A DNA stretch of 64,000 nt, taken from CAVZRC01 sp963777695 (GTDB taxonomy: Bacteria; Planctomycetota; Planctomycetia; Isosphaerales; Isosphaeraceae). Numbering within the stretch: position 1 is the stretch's first letter; each line of letters starts with the position of its first letter. Where the stretch lies: assembly GCA_963777695.1 (NCBI GenBank), contig CAVZRC010000005.1, forward strand, positions 124,001-188,000, read 5' to 3'. The notes under the pieces are model-generated. The model saw only the letters and a program-made list of their open reading frames with translations, was not told the origin of the DNA and made no database searches. A program made the translations under genes and the position numbers. This document shows positions 30,965 through 41,161 of the stretch, piece by piece.

Positions 30965-33900
30965 TTGGACGACCTCAATGCGTTAGCGGCGGCCTGGTGC
31001 GACGAGGCACGCGGGCTCTCTGGGACGACGGCCGGTTTCCTGGTCAACGGCGATGCGCGCGCGGGTACTGGTGTGTCCGGGACCCTGATGTTCCGGCTCG
31101 ACGCCATCGGGGAGGGCATCCGCCTCCGTCGTCGGCTTGATGGATCGGTCCCCGAGCCGGAGACCGAATCGTGGCGGCGCCAGGTCGTCTGCGGGCTCGC
31201 CGAGCTCCAACGGCTGGCGGGAGAAGACCTGGCCGGCTTGCGACCCGCGACCGCACTCCATCGCGAGGTCGGGGCTCGCGTCAAGGAATGGCTGGTCGAG
31301 GCCCTGGTCGCCGCCCGGAACGTGTCAACCGTGCTCCAGTTCGAGCCATTGCACGAGGCCATGGCCCTCGAGGCGCTGCGTGCCGACCTCGAGTGGTTGA
31401 GCATCGTCGTCGCCAGGCTCGACCAGGAGGCGCCGCAAGCGCCGTCGGTCTGGCTGGACGTCGAGCTGGAGCGGATACGCGGCTCGCTGACCCAGCCGGA
31501 CAGCCGCCATTCCGATCCGCGCAATGCGCCGATCTCGGTCCGATGCCAACGGATGAAGGCGACGCTGCTCGAGCGTCGCGTCCGGCGCGAGCTGGGCCGG
31601 GCGCTGCCCGGCGCTAGCCCCGAGGTACCCTGGGCGCAGCGGTTCGCCTTGTCGCGGCTCCAGGCCCAGGTGGCGGCGCTCGACCTGGCCTCCGACGAGG
31701 CATCAGCCGCTGCGGTCGGCCCGGCGGCCTGGCTCGAGAACCTGGCCCGCCGCCGCGACGAACTCGCCGCGGCGGCCGACGAACGGATGAGCACCCTGCC
31801 CTTGTCCGATCGCCGCAAGGCGTGCGCCGACATCTTCCGCGTCGCCTTCGACGAGATCGGCGAGATGACCGCATTCCTCGAGCAGATGCCGCCCCTCCGC
31901 GCCGTCCGCCGCCTCGAGCTGGCGCAGGATGACCTGGATCGGCTCGCGGCATCGTGCCGCCATTGGGCCAACGCGCCGATCGTCGAGACCCGGCCGATCT
32001 CCGACTCGCCGTCTGCCGATGGCGAGGTCGAGGCCCCGAGTCAAGACGACAACGCCCGGGTCCGCGACCCGCTCTCGTCCCTGAAGCGCCAGACTAAGCG
32101 GGTCGAGCGGCTGGCTCGCCGGGTGCGCCGCGAGTGGCAAGAGAAGCTCCTGGCCATCCGGATGGAGGCGCTCCTCGGTCAACGTTGGCTGGCGATCCTC
32201 AAGAATACTGTACTCGCCTTGATCCCGGTGCTCCTCGCGCTGATCGTCGCCGAGTCCTTCATCGAGAAGGCCGGGAAACTCTCGGCGGCGCAACACCGAT
32301 TCTTCGCCTGGGCCGACCTGGCCATCTGCTCGGTGTTCCTCTTCGAAATCGGCCTGAAGCTGTGGCTGGCGCCGGAGCGGCTGGCGTATTTCCTCCACCA
32401 CTTGCTGATCGACTTGCTCCCCTCCCTCCCTTTCGGATTCGTCGCCCATGAGATCGACCTGGCCGAGATGGGGACGGGGGCGGCGACCCAGTCGGGCACG
32501 CTTGAGGTCCTGGCGCGATACGGGCGGATGGCGCAGGTGCTGCGATTCGCCCGGCTGGTCCTGCCGATCGCCCGATTGACCCGCGTGGGGCTCATCCTCC
32601 TGAGGCTGAGCGATCGACTGGTCCGCCGACTCGTCGGCCTGCTCAATCGCAACATCATCCTGTTCGAGCCCTCGGCCGGCCAGAAGCCCGAATCGAGCGA
32701 GCGCCATCGCCTGCTGGCGATCCGCGGCGAGCTGGAGCACGCCCGGGTCGCTGCCGAGGGCCAGCTCGATCGCGAGCAACGCCGGAAGCTCGCCGAACGG
32801 ATCCTCTCCGACTTCGATTGCCAGATCGAGCGGCTCCCAGCCCCCGTGATCGCGGAGATCAGTCCGGATGACGAGCAGCGCGAGATCCCGATCGAGGCGG
32901 TGGTCGAACGCCTGATCCAGATGACCCCCGAGCAGCTCATCGACCGGATGGGGCCGTCGTTCGTGGTCTCGGTCGATCGGTATCTCCGCCTGCTCAACCT
33001 TCCGCTGCTCCGCCGGCTGCCGCTGGCCCGCAAGCTGGCGAGCGTCCGCGAGAAGAGCGCGGCCGAGGCCGTCGCCCTGGCCGCGAATTACCTGGGCTAC
33101 CTGATCCAGCGAGTCCTCGACGGCGCCTACTTCCTCGCCGACTTGCAAGGCACGCTCTCGCCGCCGGTCTTCCTCGACCGCCTCGGCGCCACGATCGTCA
33201 ACGCCACGCGGAATCCGGCGAGGAAACTGCTCAATCTGGGGACGCTCTTCCTGCTGCTCTACCTGATCGTGAACCTGGTGCCGATCCTCAAGCCGTTCCG
33301 GCCGATGATCGATCGGTTCCAGAAGTTGCTCGGCTGGCCGGTGATCATCCTCGGCGTGATCTGCCTCGGCTTCTGGGCGCTGGGAGCGTGGTTCCGCAAG
33401 ATCGCCAACCAGTCGGCCGATTTCAGCGAGCGCGTGGTCGAGGCACAGTTCGCCGCCCATACCAAGAGCCTCAAATCGCGCCGTCGCGACCAGGACGCCC
33501 AGTTCCTCGCCCAGCGAGTCATCGACCCCGAGCTGCTCCTCCGCTCGTCCGACGACCGGATCGCGATGCCGGCCGGACCGGGCGCCGACGACGGGGTACC
33601 GCGACCCGGCTGGGTCTTGTTCGAGAACCGCGAGCTGGCCTTCCTGCGGAATGTGAGGCTGCTCTACCAGGATTACCTCGACGGCTCTCCGCTGCATCGC
33701 AGCGACACCAAGGCGTCGATCCAGCTCCTCGGCAACCTGGCGCTGACGAACCTGAGGCGCAGCCATCTCCGGCATTTGCTCCGCGAAGGCCGGACGCTCG
33801 ACCGCCTCGATATGAGCCGTTCCGGCGGCTTGCTGGGCGGTCCCTACCTGTGGTTCAACTACATCACGCGGCTGCTCGTCCAGGAGACGGCGATCCTGAT

Positions 33901-35504
33901 CCTCGATTACAACCGTCACGCGATCCCGGTGGACAGGCTGGCGTGCTCGCCCGAATCGATCCGCCACGAGTTCCGCTCCTGGCTCGCGGGCCGGCTCAAG
34001 GTCGATCTCTCGGAGGTCTGGCTGCCCGAGCCGATGATTCCCCTGGCGGCCGACGACTCCGAGCCAGGGCCCCCCGCCGATCGCGATGGGAGGCCGGCCG
34101 GCCGATCGGCCCACGCCATCACCGACCGGTTCGCGCAGGGCCATGGCGCCGGCACCCGCCGCCGGGAGGCCGAAGCGTTCCTGGAGACGGTCGAGTTCAC
34201 CGCCGTCGACTTCCTCGCCGACGACCCCGATCGTGATGCCGAGCTCCGTTCCCGGTTCGGTCCGCAGGTCGCGGAGCTGGTGCAGCGGGATCGGCAGCAG
34301 AACGTCCGACGCGCCTTCCGCAGCTTCCCGCTCCACGAATTGCCGACGTCCTCCCGCACGATCAACCCGTTCCTCCTCTATGAGAACCACCTCTCAGGCG
34401 GCCGGATCGCCCTGCTACCGCTCTACATGGCCGGCGCCGCGGCCCGGGTCCTGGGGTTCGCCTTGCGGAGTATCTACGGCGTGGTCCACGAGATCCTCCA
34501 TCCGAAGGTCGACCAGGATCGCACCGTCCCGCCCGACACCTACTGGGCGGCCCTGCGGAAGATCCATCGGATGCGAAAGCCTGTATTCATGAGTTCGCTC
34601 TGGCTACGGGCCCGCTTCGACGTGGAGTACCTGGGCCTGGCCCTGCCCACGGCCCCGCCGGCGATCGCCGTCGAGTCGCTGATGGAGGCCGATCTGGATT
34701 ACATCGGTGCGACCCGACAGGACCGGATCATCGCCGAGCAGGTCAAGCGCGAACATCAAGCGCGGCTCGAGTGGGTCGCCCGATGGCTGCACCAGTTCGG
34801 CTGGACCTTCGACGAGCTGCCGAATTACCTGCGCGCGAGATCCCCTTCCTGGCCAATCGCGGCGGCGAGGCGCTGCGGCGCTCGTCGCCGCTTGCGTCCT
34901 CGATCACGACGACATCGCGACGCTCGGCCTCTCGATCGAGGGTCTCAAGCGGGTGCTCGCATATGCCGCCGATCCGTCGCAGGCCCCCGCCTTGCTCCCA
35001 TCGGGACTCCCCGAGCCGATCATCGGCCTCCGACTGCTCTGGCACCCGGTCCATCGATGCCGGCGTAAGCCCGCCGAGCTGTTCGAACTCCCGTGCTTCC
35101 CCGCATACGACCCGGCTCAGCAGCGTCGGATCGGCCGCTATCTCCGCCGGCATCGACGCGCCGTCAGGGGTTGGATCAAGGTGGTCCTCGGCCAGGGCGG
35201 CGAGGACCCCTGGGCCACGGTCAAGGCCCGGATGCGCGAGGTCCTGCTCCGGACCGACCTCTGGAGCGACCAGATCCTGGTCCTCCGCGCCGTCCAGAGT
35301 TTGACGATGCTCGACGTCCAGCACAATTGCTCGCTCGTCTGGGACCTCGGCGGCTATACCAGCGCCGAGCCGGGAGGTACCGAGGCCGGATCCCGGCCTC
35401 CCGCCTCGATCCTCAGACGCGATGAGGAACCGGACGTGACCACCCCGGATGCCCTGGTCTCTCCAATCGCATCCAGCCACGAGAATTCATCGCAGATATC
35501 CTGA
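30965..35504 (+). CDS. Giant membrane protein with voltage-sensor-like helices (frameshifted near its end)
   Basis: About 1,513 residues, not recognised as a known family. The N-terminal 400 residues are charged and helical. From about 411 four helices resemble S1-S4 of ion channels: LALIPVLLALIVAESF, AICSVFLFEIGLKLWL, LLIDLLPSLPFGF, then an S4-like helix with Arg every third or fourth position (RFARLVLPIARLTRVGL). No pore-loop filter (TxGYG-like) is visible. Two more hydrophobic segments lie near 752-775 and 790-812. The C-terminal 700 residues are soluble with no motif I know. Frame slips near 34838 and 34890 leave no gap in the protein. It starts with TTG, 4 bases after the upstream gene, with AGGA 9 bases before. 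Third gene of the DUF4365 operon. Confidence 0.7.
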
Positions 35505-35536
35505 GTGCGCTTCACGATCGGGTTGCATACAAGGTT

Positions 35537-35562
35537 GTGGCAAGGTCTCCCGACCTTGCCAC
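35537..35562. terminator. Perfect 10-bp hairpin after the giant membrane gene
   Basis: Arms 35537-35546 and 35553-35562 are perfectly complementary around six bases, 33 bases past the stop codon at 35504. It may end that operon's transcript. Confidence 0.45.
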
Positions 35563-35570
35563 CGGGCCGA

Positions 35571-35610
35571 CCGAAGGTCTCCCGCTCTTGGCCATGCGGG
35601 AGACCTTCGG
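35571..35610. repeat. Perfect 14-bp inverted repeat
   Basis: Arms 35571-35584 and 35597-35610 are perfectly complementary with a 12-base loop, directly after another hairpin that shares the core AGGTCTCCCG. Two successive stems with a shared core suggest a duplicated palindromic element. Confidence 0.65.
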
Positions 35611-35688
35611 TGCCGCTCACGGCGGGGTCTGGAGACCAGTTCGGTGACCATTGGGAGGTGCTTCCGGACGCGCGGCGATCCAGGCCAT

Positions 35689-35829
35689 GTGACCACGCAA
35701 GTGAGTGTGTGGTTCGGACGGGACGAAGGTCCGCCAACCTCGGGCGCCAGCCCGATCCGATGGGCCGCGCGGATCGCACTTACGTGCGAGGCTGGAGGGG
35801 TCGAGGCCCCGTCCGAACCACGGTCTCAC
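35689..35829 (+). repeat. Copy 2 of the dispersed repeat, as a long imperfect palindrome
   Basis: Positions 35709-35759 match the minus strand of 2145-2195 at 48 of 51 bases. In this copy the element is bounded by an inverted repeat (35701-35722 and 35808-35829, 19 of 22 positions pairing) with a core GTGGTTCGGACGGG. The first copy shows the left arm but not a clear right arm. No transposase frame lies inside. Confidence 0.72.
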
Positions 35830-35846
35830 GACCCCTGGCTATGTGC

Positions 35847-36135
35847 TTACGCCCCCATTCGGGGGCTCGGAAAGGCCTTCTGGGACAGACTGTAAGTCCC
35901 GTTCTCGGTCAGCGAGAGCGGGCCGCTGTCAACGTTCGCGTTGATGTCGAAGACTTGCCCACCGTAGGGCCGGAGGAGCTTGAGGTCGCCCGGGCCTTTT
36001 CGCCCTCGAGGAACCAGCTCCCGTTCGTCGTCAACGTCGAGAGGCTATGGAACCGGAGCTGCTCGCCAGCCGTGCCGTCGATCCGGTAGGCGGCGAGCTC
36101 ATCCCCCGGGTTCAGGGCTCCCGAGATTGAGGTCG
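35847..36135 (-). pseudogene. Decayed fragment of an exported protein's pre-peptidase (PPC)-like domain
   Basis: The minus strand encodes a run resembling the beta-sandwich repeat of planctomycete surface proteins: ISGALNPGDELAAYRIDG, TAGEQLRFHSLST and NGSWFL in one frame, then LLRPYGGQVFDINA and LTENGTYSL in the next, ending at a TAA at 35847. The frame change falls near 36000 at a run of As, Gs and Cs. No start codon, signal peptide or upstream domain can be found, so this is about 95 residues of a much larger ancestor. It overlaps the right arm region near, but not within, the dispersed repeat. Confidence 0.6.
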
Positions 36136-36802
36136 GCCCGGGCCGTCCCATCCCGATCCTTCGTCGAGCTACCCAACTAGGACCATGAGATTGGAAAACC
36201 GTACGCGCTTCACGCGGATTTTTGGAAAATCCTCTCCGAATCCCGGTCAAACAGCGACATCCCGAGCTCGAACATCTTCTGAACATGAGGTTTCCGCTAT
36301 TTTCGACGACGATCCGTCGCTTTTTGTCCGGCTCCGATCGTCTTGTCGGAATACGTCATCCGTCCGCTCATGGGCCATATCATGCGTGCCGCGTCAATGC
36401 GATCGCGATGGATCGCCCGAGTTGGCCGCGAATGTGATGGAAAATGTCCGACATCCTTGCGCTGGATTTGTGCCGACTCGGCACGAACTCCTCCTCCCTC
36501 ATCCGGAGGAAATCACAACATGCCCGCGATTTCAAGAGTGCATTCCCTCTTTTTCGAACCCTTCGCACGGTTTTCCGCTGACGAGCCCGATTTCATGCGG
36601 CGTTGTCCATGATGGAGCGGAGATTGCTCATCCCGCGGCGAGAGCTTCTGGTCAGATCTTATGAAATCAGGGCATGTTTGTGATCTGCTGGACGAGGACG
36701 TCGCATCGATCTTCTCCTGCGGGGTGTCAAATGCGCGCGCCCGCCGGGGAGGATCGGGCACGGGAACGGCGGGTGAGAAAGGCGAGCCTTTGTCTGGAAC
36801 GC

Positions 36803-36831
36803 TTGACAAGGTCGGATCGATCCTCTAAAGT
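36803..36831 (+). promoter_or_regulatory. Consensus sigma-70 promoter for tex
   Basis: TTGACA at 36803-36808 and TAAAGT at 36826-36831 are 17 bases apart, one mismatch from a perfect -10 at best spacing. Transcription would start near 36838, leaving a leader of about 150 bases before the tex ATG at 36989. Confidence 0.65.
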
Positions 36832-36988
36832 GACCGAACTTATTTGTGAGTCAAGTATCTCCGTGCGCTCGAATATTGGACCGCCAGCGAAACTTGATGC
36901 CTTTGGGGCTATGATCTTGAGCGAATTCGCTGAACCGTCCAACACCTCACCACCGCCCGAAGCTCACCCGGTGCAGAGTAGAGTCTCC

Positions 36989-39900
36989 ATGGACAACCCG
37001 ATCCAGGTCGACCTGGGGCGTATCGCGCAAGACCTGCAAATCCGGCGCGTGCAAGTGGAGAGCGTCGTCCAGCTCCTGGACGAGGGGAACACCGTCCCCT
37101 TCATCACGCGATACCGGAAGGAGCGGACGGGCAACCTCAACGAGGTGATCATCCAGGAGATCCAGCTCCGCGTGCAGCGGCTGCGCGAGCTGGCCGATCG
37201 CAAGGAGACGATCCTCAAGGCGATCGAGGCCCAGGGGAAGATGACCCCCGACCTGTCGGCCGCCATCCGCGCGGCCGATAACCCCAAGCGGCTCGAAGAC
37301 CTGTACTTGCCGTTCAAGCCCAAGAAGCGCACCAAGGCCTCCGACGCCCGCGAACGAGGGCTCGAGCCGCTCGCCTTCCGGATCTGGACCCGCGACGATA
37401 CGCTGCTGGACCTGCACGCCGCGGCCTCCGAGTACATCAATGCCGAGAAGGGGGTCGAGTCGGTCGAGAAGGTGCTGGAAGGGGTCGGGCACATCCTCGC
37501 CGAGGCGATCAGCGAGATGGCCATGGTCCGCGATGCCGTCCGCAAGGTCGTGTGGAAGACCGGCAAGATCGTCACCGCCAAGGCGGAGATGCCCGAGGGT
37601 CAGGGCCTGGAATATCGCGACTACTTCGAGTATTCCGAGCCGGTCGCCCAGATCCCCCCGCATCGCGTCCTGGCGATCAACCGGGGGGATAAAGAAGGGC
37701 CGCTCAAGGTCAAACTCGAGGTCGCGCGGCCCGAGGTCGAGTCCGTGCTCTTCAACCAGCTCCCCCTGGACGGCCATCCCCACGCCGATCTCTTCCGGGC
37801 GCCGCCATCGATGCCCTGGACCGCCTCATCCTCCCCAGCATGGAGCGCGAAGTCCGGCGCGACCTCACCGAGGCCGCCGAGAAGCATGCTGTCGAGGTCT
37901 TCGCCCGCAATCTGGGCAGCTTGCTCCTCCAGCCTCCGATCCCCAAGCAAGTTGTCCTGGCGATCGACCCCGGATTCCGGACCGGCTGCAAGGTCGCCGT
38001 GCTCGACCCCAGTGGCAATCTCCTTGACCAGACTGTGGTCTTCCCGCATCCCCCCCAGAATCGACGATCAGAGGCCAAGCTGACGCTCAAGGATCTGGTC
38101 GGTAAGTATCAGGTTGGTGTGGTCGCGATCGGCAACGGCACCGCCTGTCGCGAGACCGAGGAGTTGATCGCCGAGATCATCGCGGAAGGGACTCGGTTCA
38201 GCCAGGGCGGCGACTCGACGCCCACGGAGACGGAGGCCACGCCTGCCGACGCATCGCATTCCCCGGGAGCGGAGGTCGCTGACGAGATCCCGACGGGCCA
38301 CGAGGGCGCATCCGAGCATGACGGCCACCCGGCTGAAGCGGTCACCGCGGCCGAGCCGGAGTCTCACACCCTCGGCGATTCGGGATCGGACGAAGGACAT
38401 CCGGCTCAATCGGAATCCGAACAGCCGAACTCGATCCCGCAGCCCGAGTCCTCCACGGAGGACGCTCTTGGCAACGGATCCGGTGGCGATCATGCATCGG
38501 CCGAGTCCCATTCCTCGAGCCCGCACGAGGAGACTGTCGAAGCACTCCCACCGGTTTCGGGCGGTGCGCCGGACGACATCTTCCCGACGTTGCCGCCGAT
38601 TTCGGGCGGTGCGCCGGACCCCGATGAAGTCGAATCCGCTCCGACGCCAGACTCCGAAGAGACCCCATCGCCCGAGATCAGCTCGACCGCCGTCCTGGAA
38701 GGCGACCCGCAAGGCGATCGTAGCGAGGAGTCCTCGACCTCGGCGACCGAGGAGCATGCCCCGACCGGCGACCATCTTCCCGTCCCCTTGAGTGACCATT
38801 CGGGATCGTCCGGAGAGGAACCGGCCGCGACTCCGATCGCATCGACCCCACCGGATCCGGAACCGACGGCCAGCCCCTCGGAGGCACCAAGCCCGGCCGC
38901 GACGGGCGACCATCTCCCAACTCCGGGGGAAGAGTCGGCCGCTGCACCATTGGAAACCGAGGTCTCGGCCACTCCCGCCGCAGAGACGACCGTCGAGTCA
39001 GGAGCCTCCGAGCCCGAACCGGCCGCCGCGGCCGCGGCCCCGCTCGAGGGCACCCCGCCCGCGATGCCGGCCTCCGTCCCGGCACAGGCGGCACCGGGAG
39101 GCCGTCCCCCGCGGCAGGGCCGAGGTGGCAAGGGCAACCAGGATTCCTCGCGCAAACGAGAGCCTCGAGCCAAGCAGCCACCCTCGCCGCCGCCACCGCA
39201 GACACCCCCTCAGCCGCATCCGGCCGACGCCTGGATCGCCCAGCTCGCCTACGTTATCGTCAACGAGGCCGGTGCCAGCGTTTACTCGACCAGTCAGGCG
39301 GGCCGAGAAGAATTGCCGGAGTTCGATCCCACCTTGCGGAGTGGCATCTCGATCGGCCGTCGGCTCCAGGATCCTCTGTCCGAGCTCGTCAAGATCGAGC
39401 CCCAGAACATCGGCGTCGGATTGTACCAGCATGACGTCAATCCCAAGCAGCTCAAGGAGACGCTCGAGTCCGTCATCTCGAGCTGCGTCAACTTCGTCGG
39501 CGTTGACCTGAATACCGCCAGCGTGCCCTTGCTGCGGCATGTCTCGGGCCTGAACCAGTTGACCGCCCGTCGGATCGTCGACTACCGCAAGGATCGTGGC
39601 CCGTTCGCCCGGCGTGCTCAGTTGATGGAAGTCGAGGGAGTCGGTCCGGCCACCTTCACCCAGGCCGCGGGCTTCCTCAAGCTGACCGATGGCGAGGATC
39701 CGCTAGACCGGACGTGGGTCCACCCCGAGAGCTATCCGGCCGCCACGAAGCTGCTCGAGAAGTTCGGCTTCACGCCCGATGTCGTGAAGGACAAGGTTCG
39801 CCTGCCCGAGCTCCGCACCCAGTTGGCCCAGGCCGACGTGCCGGCGCTCGTGGCCGAGCTGGAGATCGGCGAATTTACGCTCCGCGACATCCTCGAGGCC

Positions 39901-40921
39901 CTCGGCCGGCCGGAACGCGACCCGCGCGACGACCTGCCCAAACCGATCTTCAAGAAGGGCGTCCTGAAGCTCGAGGACCTGACCCCGGGCATGGAATTGA
40001 AGGGGACGGTCCTCAACGTCGTGGATTTCGGCGCGTTCGTCGACATCGGGTTGAAGGATTCGGGGCTGGTCCACATCAGCCAGCTCGCGAACCGATACGT
40101 CAAGAGCCCCCACGATGTGGTGAGCGTCAGCGACGTGGTCACGGTCTGGGTCATGTTGGTGGACCAGGAGCGAAAGCGTGTCTCGCTGACGATGGTCAAG
40201 CCGGGGACGGAACGGCATCGGGCGCGCCGAGTGGTGGCGGAGGACGTCGCGGCGGCGCGCCGGGTGGCGAGGCTCCCGATCCCAATCGTCCTCGAGAAGG
40301 TCGGGGAGGCCCCCCCGGCCAGGGACGTCGCGGCGGACCTGTCGGGCGCGGACGCCCCGGCCACCCGCCTCGGCCTTGACATCCCCGCCCGTCGGTGCAC
40401 CCTCGGTCGCCGTACTGGCCGAAACGCCATCGCGTCGTCCCGATCGGGATCATGGTCGCGATCGCGGGCCATCGGGTCCAGGTCCCCGCCCAGGCGATGC
40501 TCCCGGTGGAGGTTCCGGACCATCGCGACCCGGACAGGGCGGCCCAGGCCGGCCTTCGGGACCGCGGGGGCCGTATACCGGACAGGGCCAGGAGGGTGGC
40601 GGGCGTCCGCCTCGCCCGCAGGATCGCGACCGCGACCGAGGCGGTCCTCCTCCCCAACGGCCTCCCAGCCGACCATCACGGCCCAGCGCCCCTCCCCCGC
40701 CGCTGTCCAAGGACGCGCTGGCCGGAAATGTCCCGCTCCGGACCTTCGGTCAGCTCAAGCAACTCTGGCAGGCCCGCGTCGAAGAGCCCGAAGGCTCTCC
40801 GGAAGACCCCGGGAGGCCCTCCGGTGATCGTCCGACCCCGACCCCGGATCAGCCTCGACAACACACCGACGCCCCCGCACCGCCACGGGCCGAGCCGGAA
40901 CCTCCGTCGAACCCGGAGTGA
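36989..40921 (+). CDS. tex: Tex-family RNA-binding transcription accessory protein with a large YqgF insertion (frameshifted)
   Basis: About 1,310 residues against roughly 780 for usual Tex. The expected order is present: N-terminal helical Tex domain (PFITRYRKERTGNLNE), YqgF/RNase-H-like domain (LAIDPGFRTGCKVAVLD, AIGNGTACRETEEL), helix-hairpin-helix (DLNTASVPLLRHVSGL, EGVGPATF) and S1 domain (GTVLNVVDFGAFVDIGL, LVHISQLA). The unusual part lies inside YqgF: between ETEELIAEI (about 38180) and YVIVNEAGASVYS (about 39245), where other Tex proteins have a short link, there are about 345 residues rich in Ser, Pro, Glu and Ala. The C-terminal tail is Arg/Gly/Pro-rich. Frame slips occur near 37800 and in the tail near 40210 and 40376. 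The ATG at 36989 starts the Tex domain. Tex aids transcription and RNA-related stress processes; its exact role here is unknown. Confidence 0.88.
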
Positions 40922-41047
40922 TCCTCGCTCGTAATACGAATGAGCGATTGTCCGGGTGGGACGGCCTTTACGACGGATGGCGGCGCATCGACGGATTGAC
41001 GCCTACGCAACAACCTCGACCCGGGGATGGCCCCAGGATTACTCAGG

Positions 41048-41076
41048 TTGGGCGAAGTGGACGAGAAGACTATAAT
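41048..41076 (+). promoter_or_regulatory. Sigma-70-like promoter for the MacB-type permease operon
   Basis: TTGGGC (41048-41053) and a perfect TATAAT (41071-41076) are separated by 17 bases. Transcription would begin near 41083, about 80 bases before the permease ATG at 41162. Confidence 0.6.
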
Positions 41077-41161
41077 TGCCCGGGGGCTTGCTCCCTCCCT
41101 GGCGGATCGACCGCCGACGTGGGCGATTGAATATCCCTTGTCCGATCAGGATCAATGCGTG

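Larger units (their letters stand above)
35505..36988. other. Long gene-poor region with repeats and a gene remnant
   Basis: Nearly 1.5 kb without an intact gene. The left part holds two hairpins, a dispersed repeat and a decayed minus-strand fragment (35847-36135). From 36150 to 36800 I see nothing recognisable; base composition there is less GC-rich than in neighbouring genes. A good sigma-70 promoter at 36803-36831 belongs to tex. Confidence 0.7.

Noticed and set aside
31614..31952. Small Arg-rich open frames on either strand in GC-rich genes
   Set aside because: Arg/Gly/Pro-rich frames of this kind appear under nearly every gene here and lack start sites.
31703..34390. 895-codon open frame on the minus strand
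   Set aside because: It is antisense to the giant membrane gene; its Glu/Arg/Asp/Gln-rich composition is the usual shadow of GC-rich coding DNA and shows no family motif.
35909..36286. 125-codon minus-strand open frame as an intact gene
   Set aside because: Only a central portion resembles a PPC-like domain and similarity switches frame; the N-terminal 50 codons are not protein-like.
38190..39240. Inserted element or separate gene inside tex
   Set aside because: The frame is continuous through it, there are no terminal repeats or start/stop signals, and the composition is that of disordered protein.
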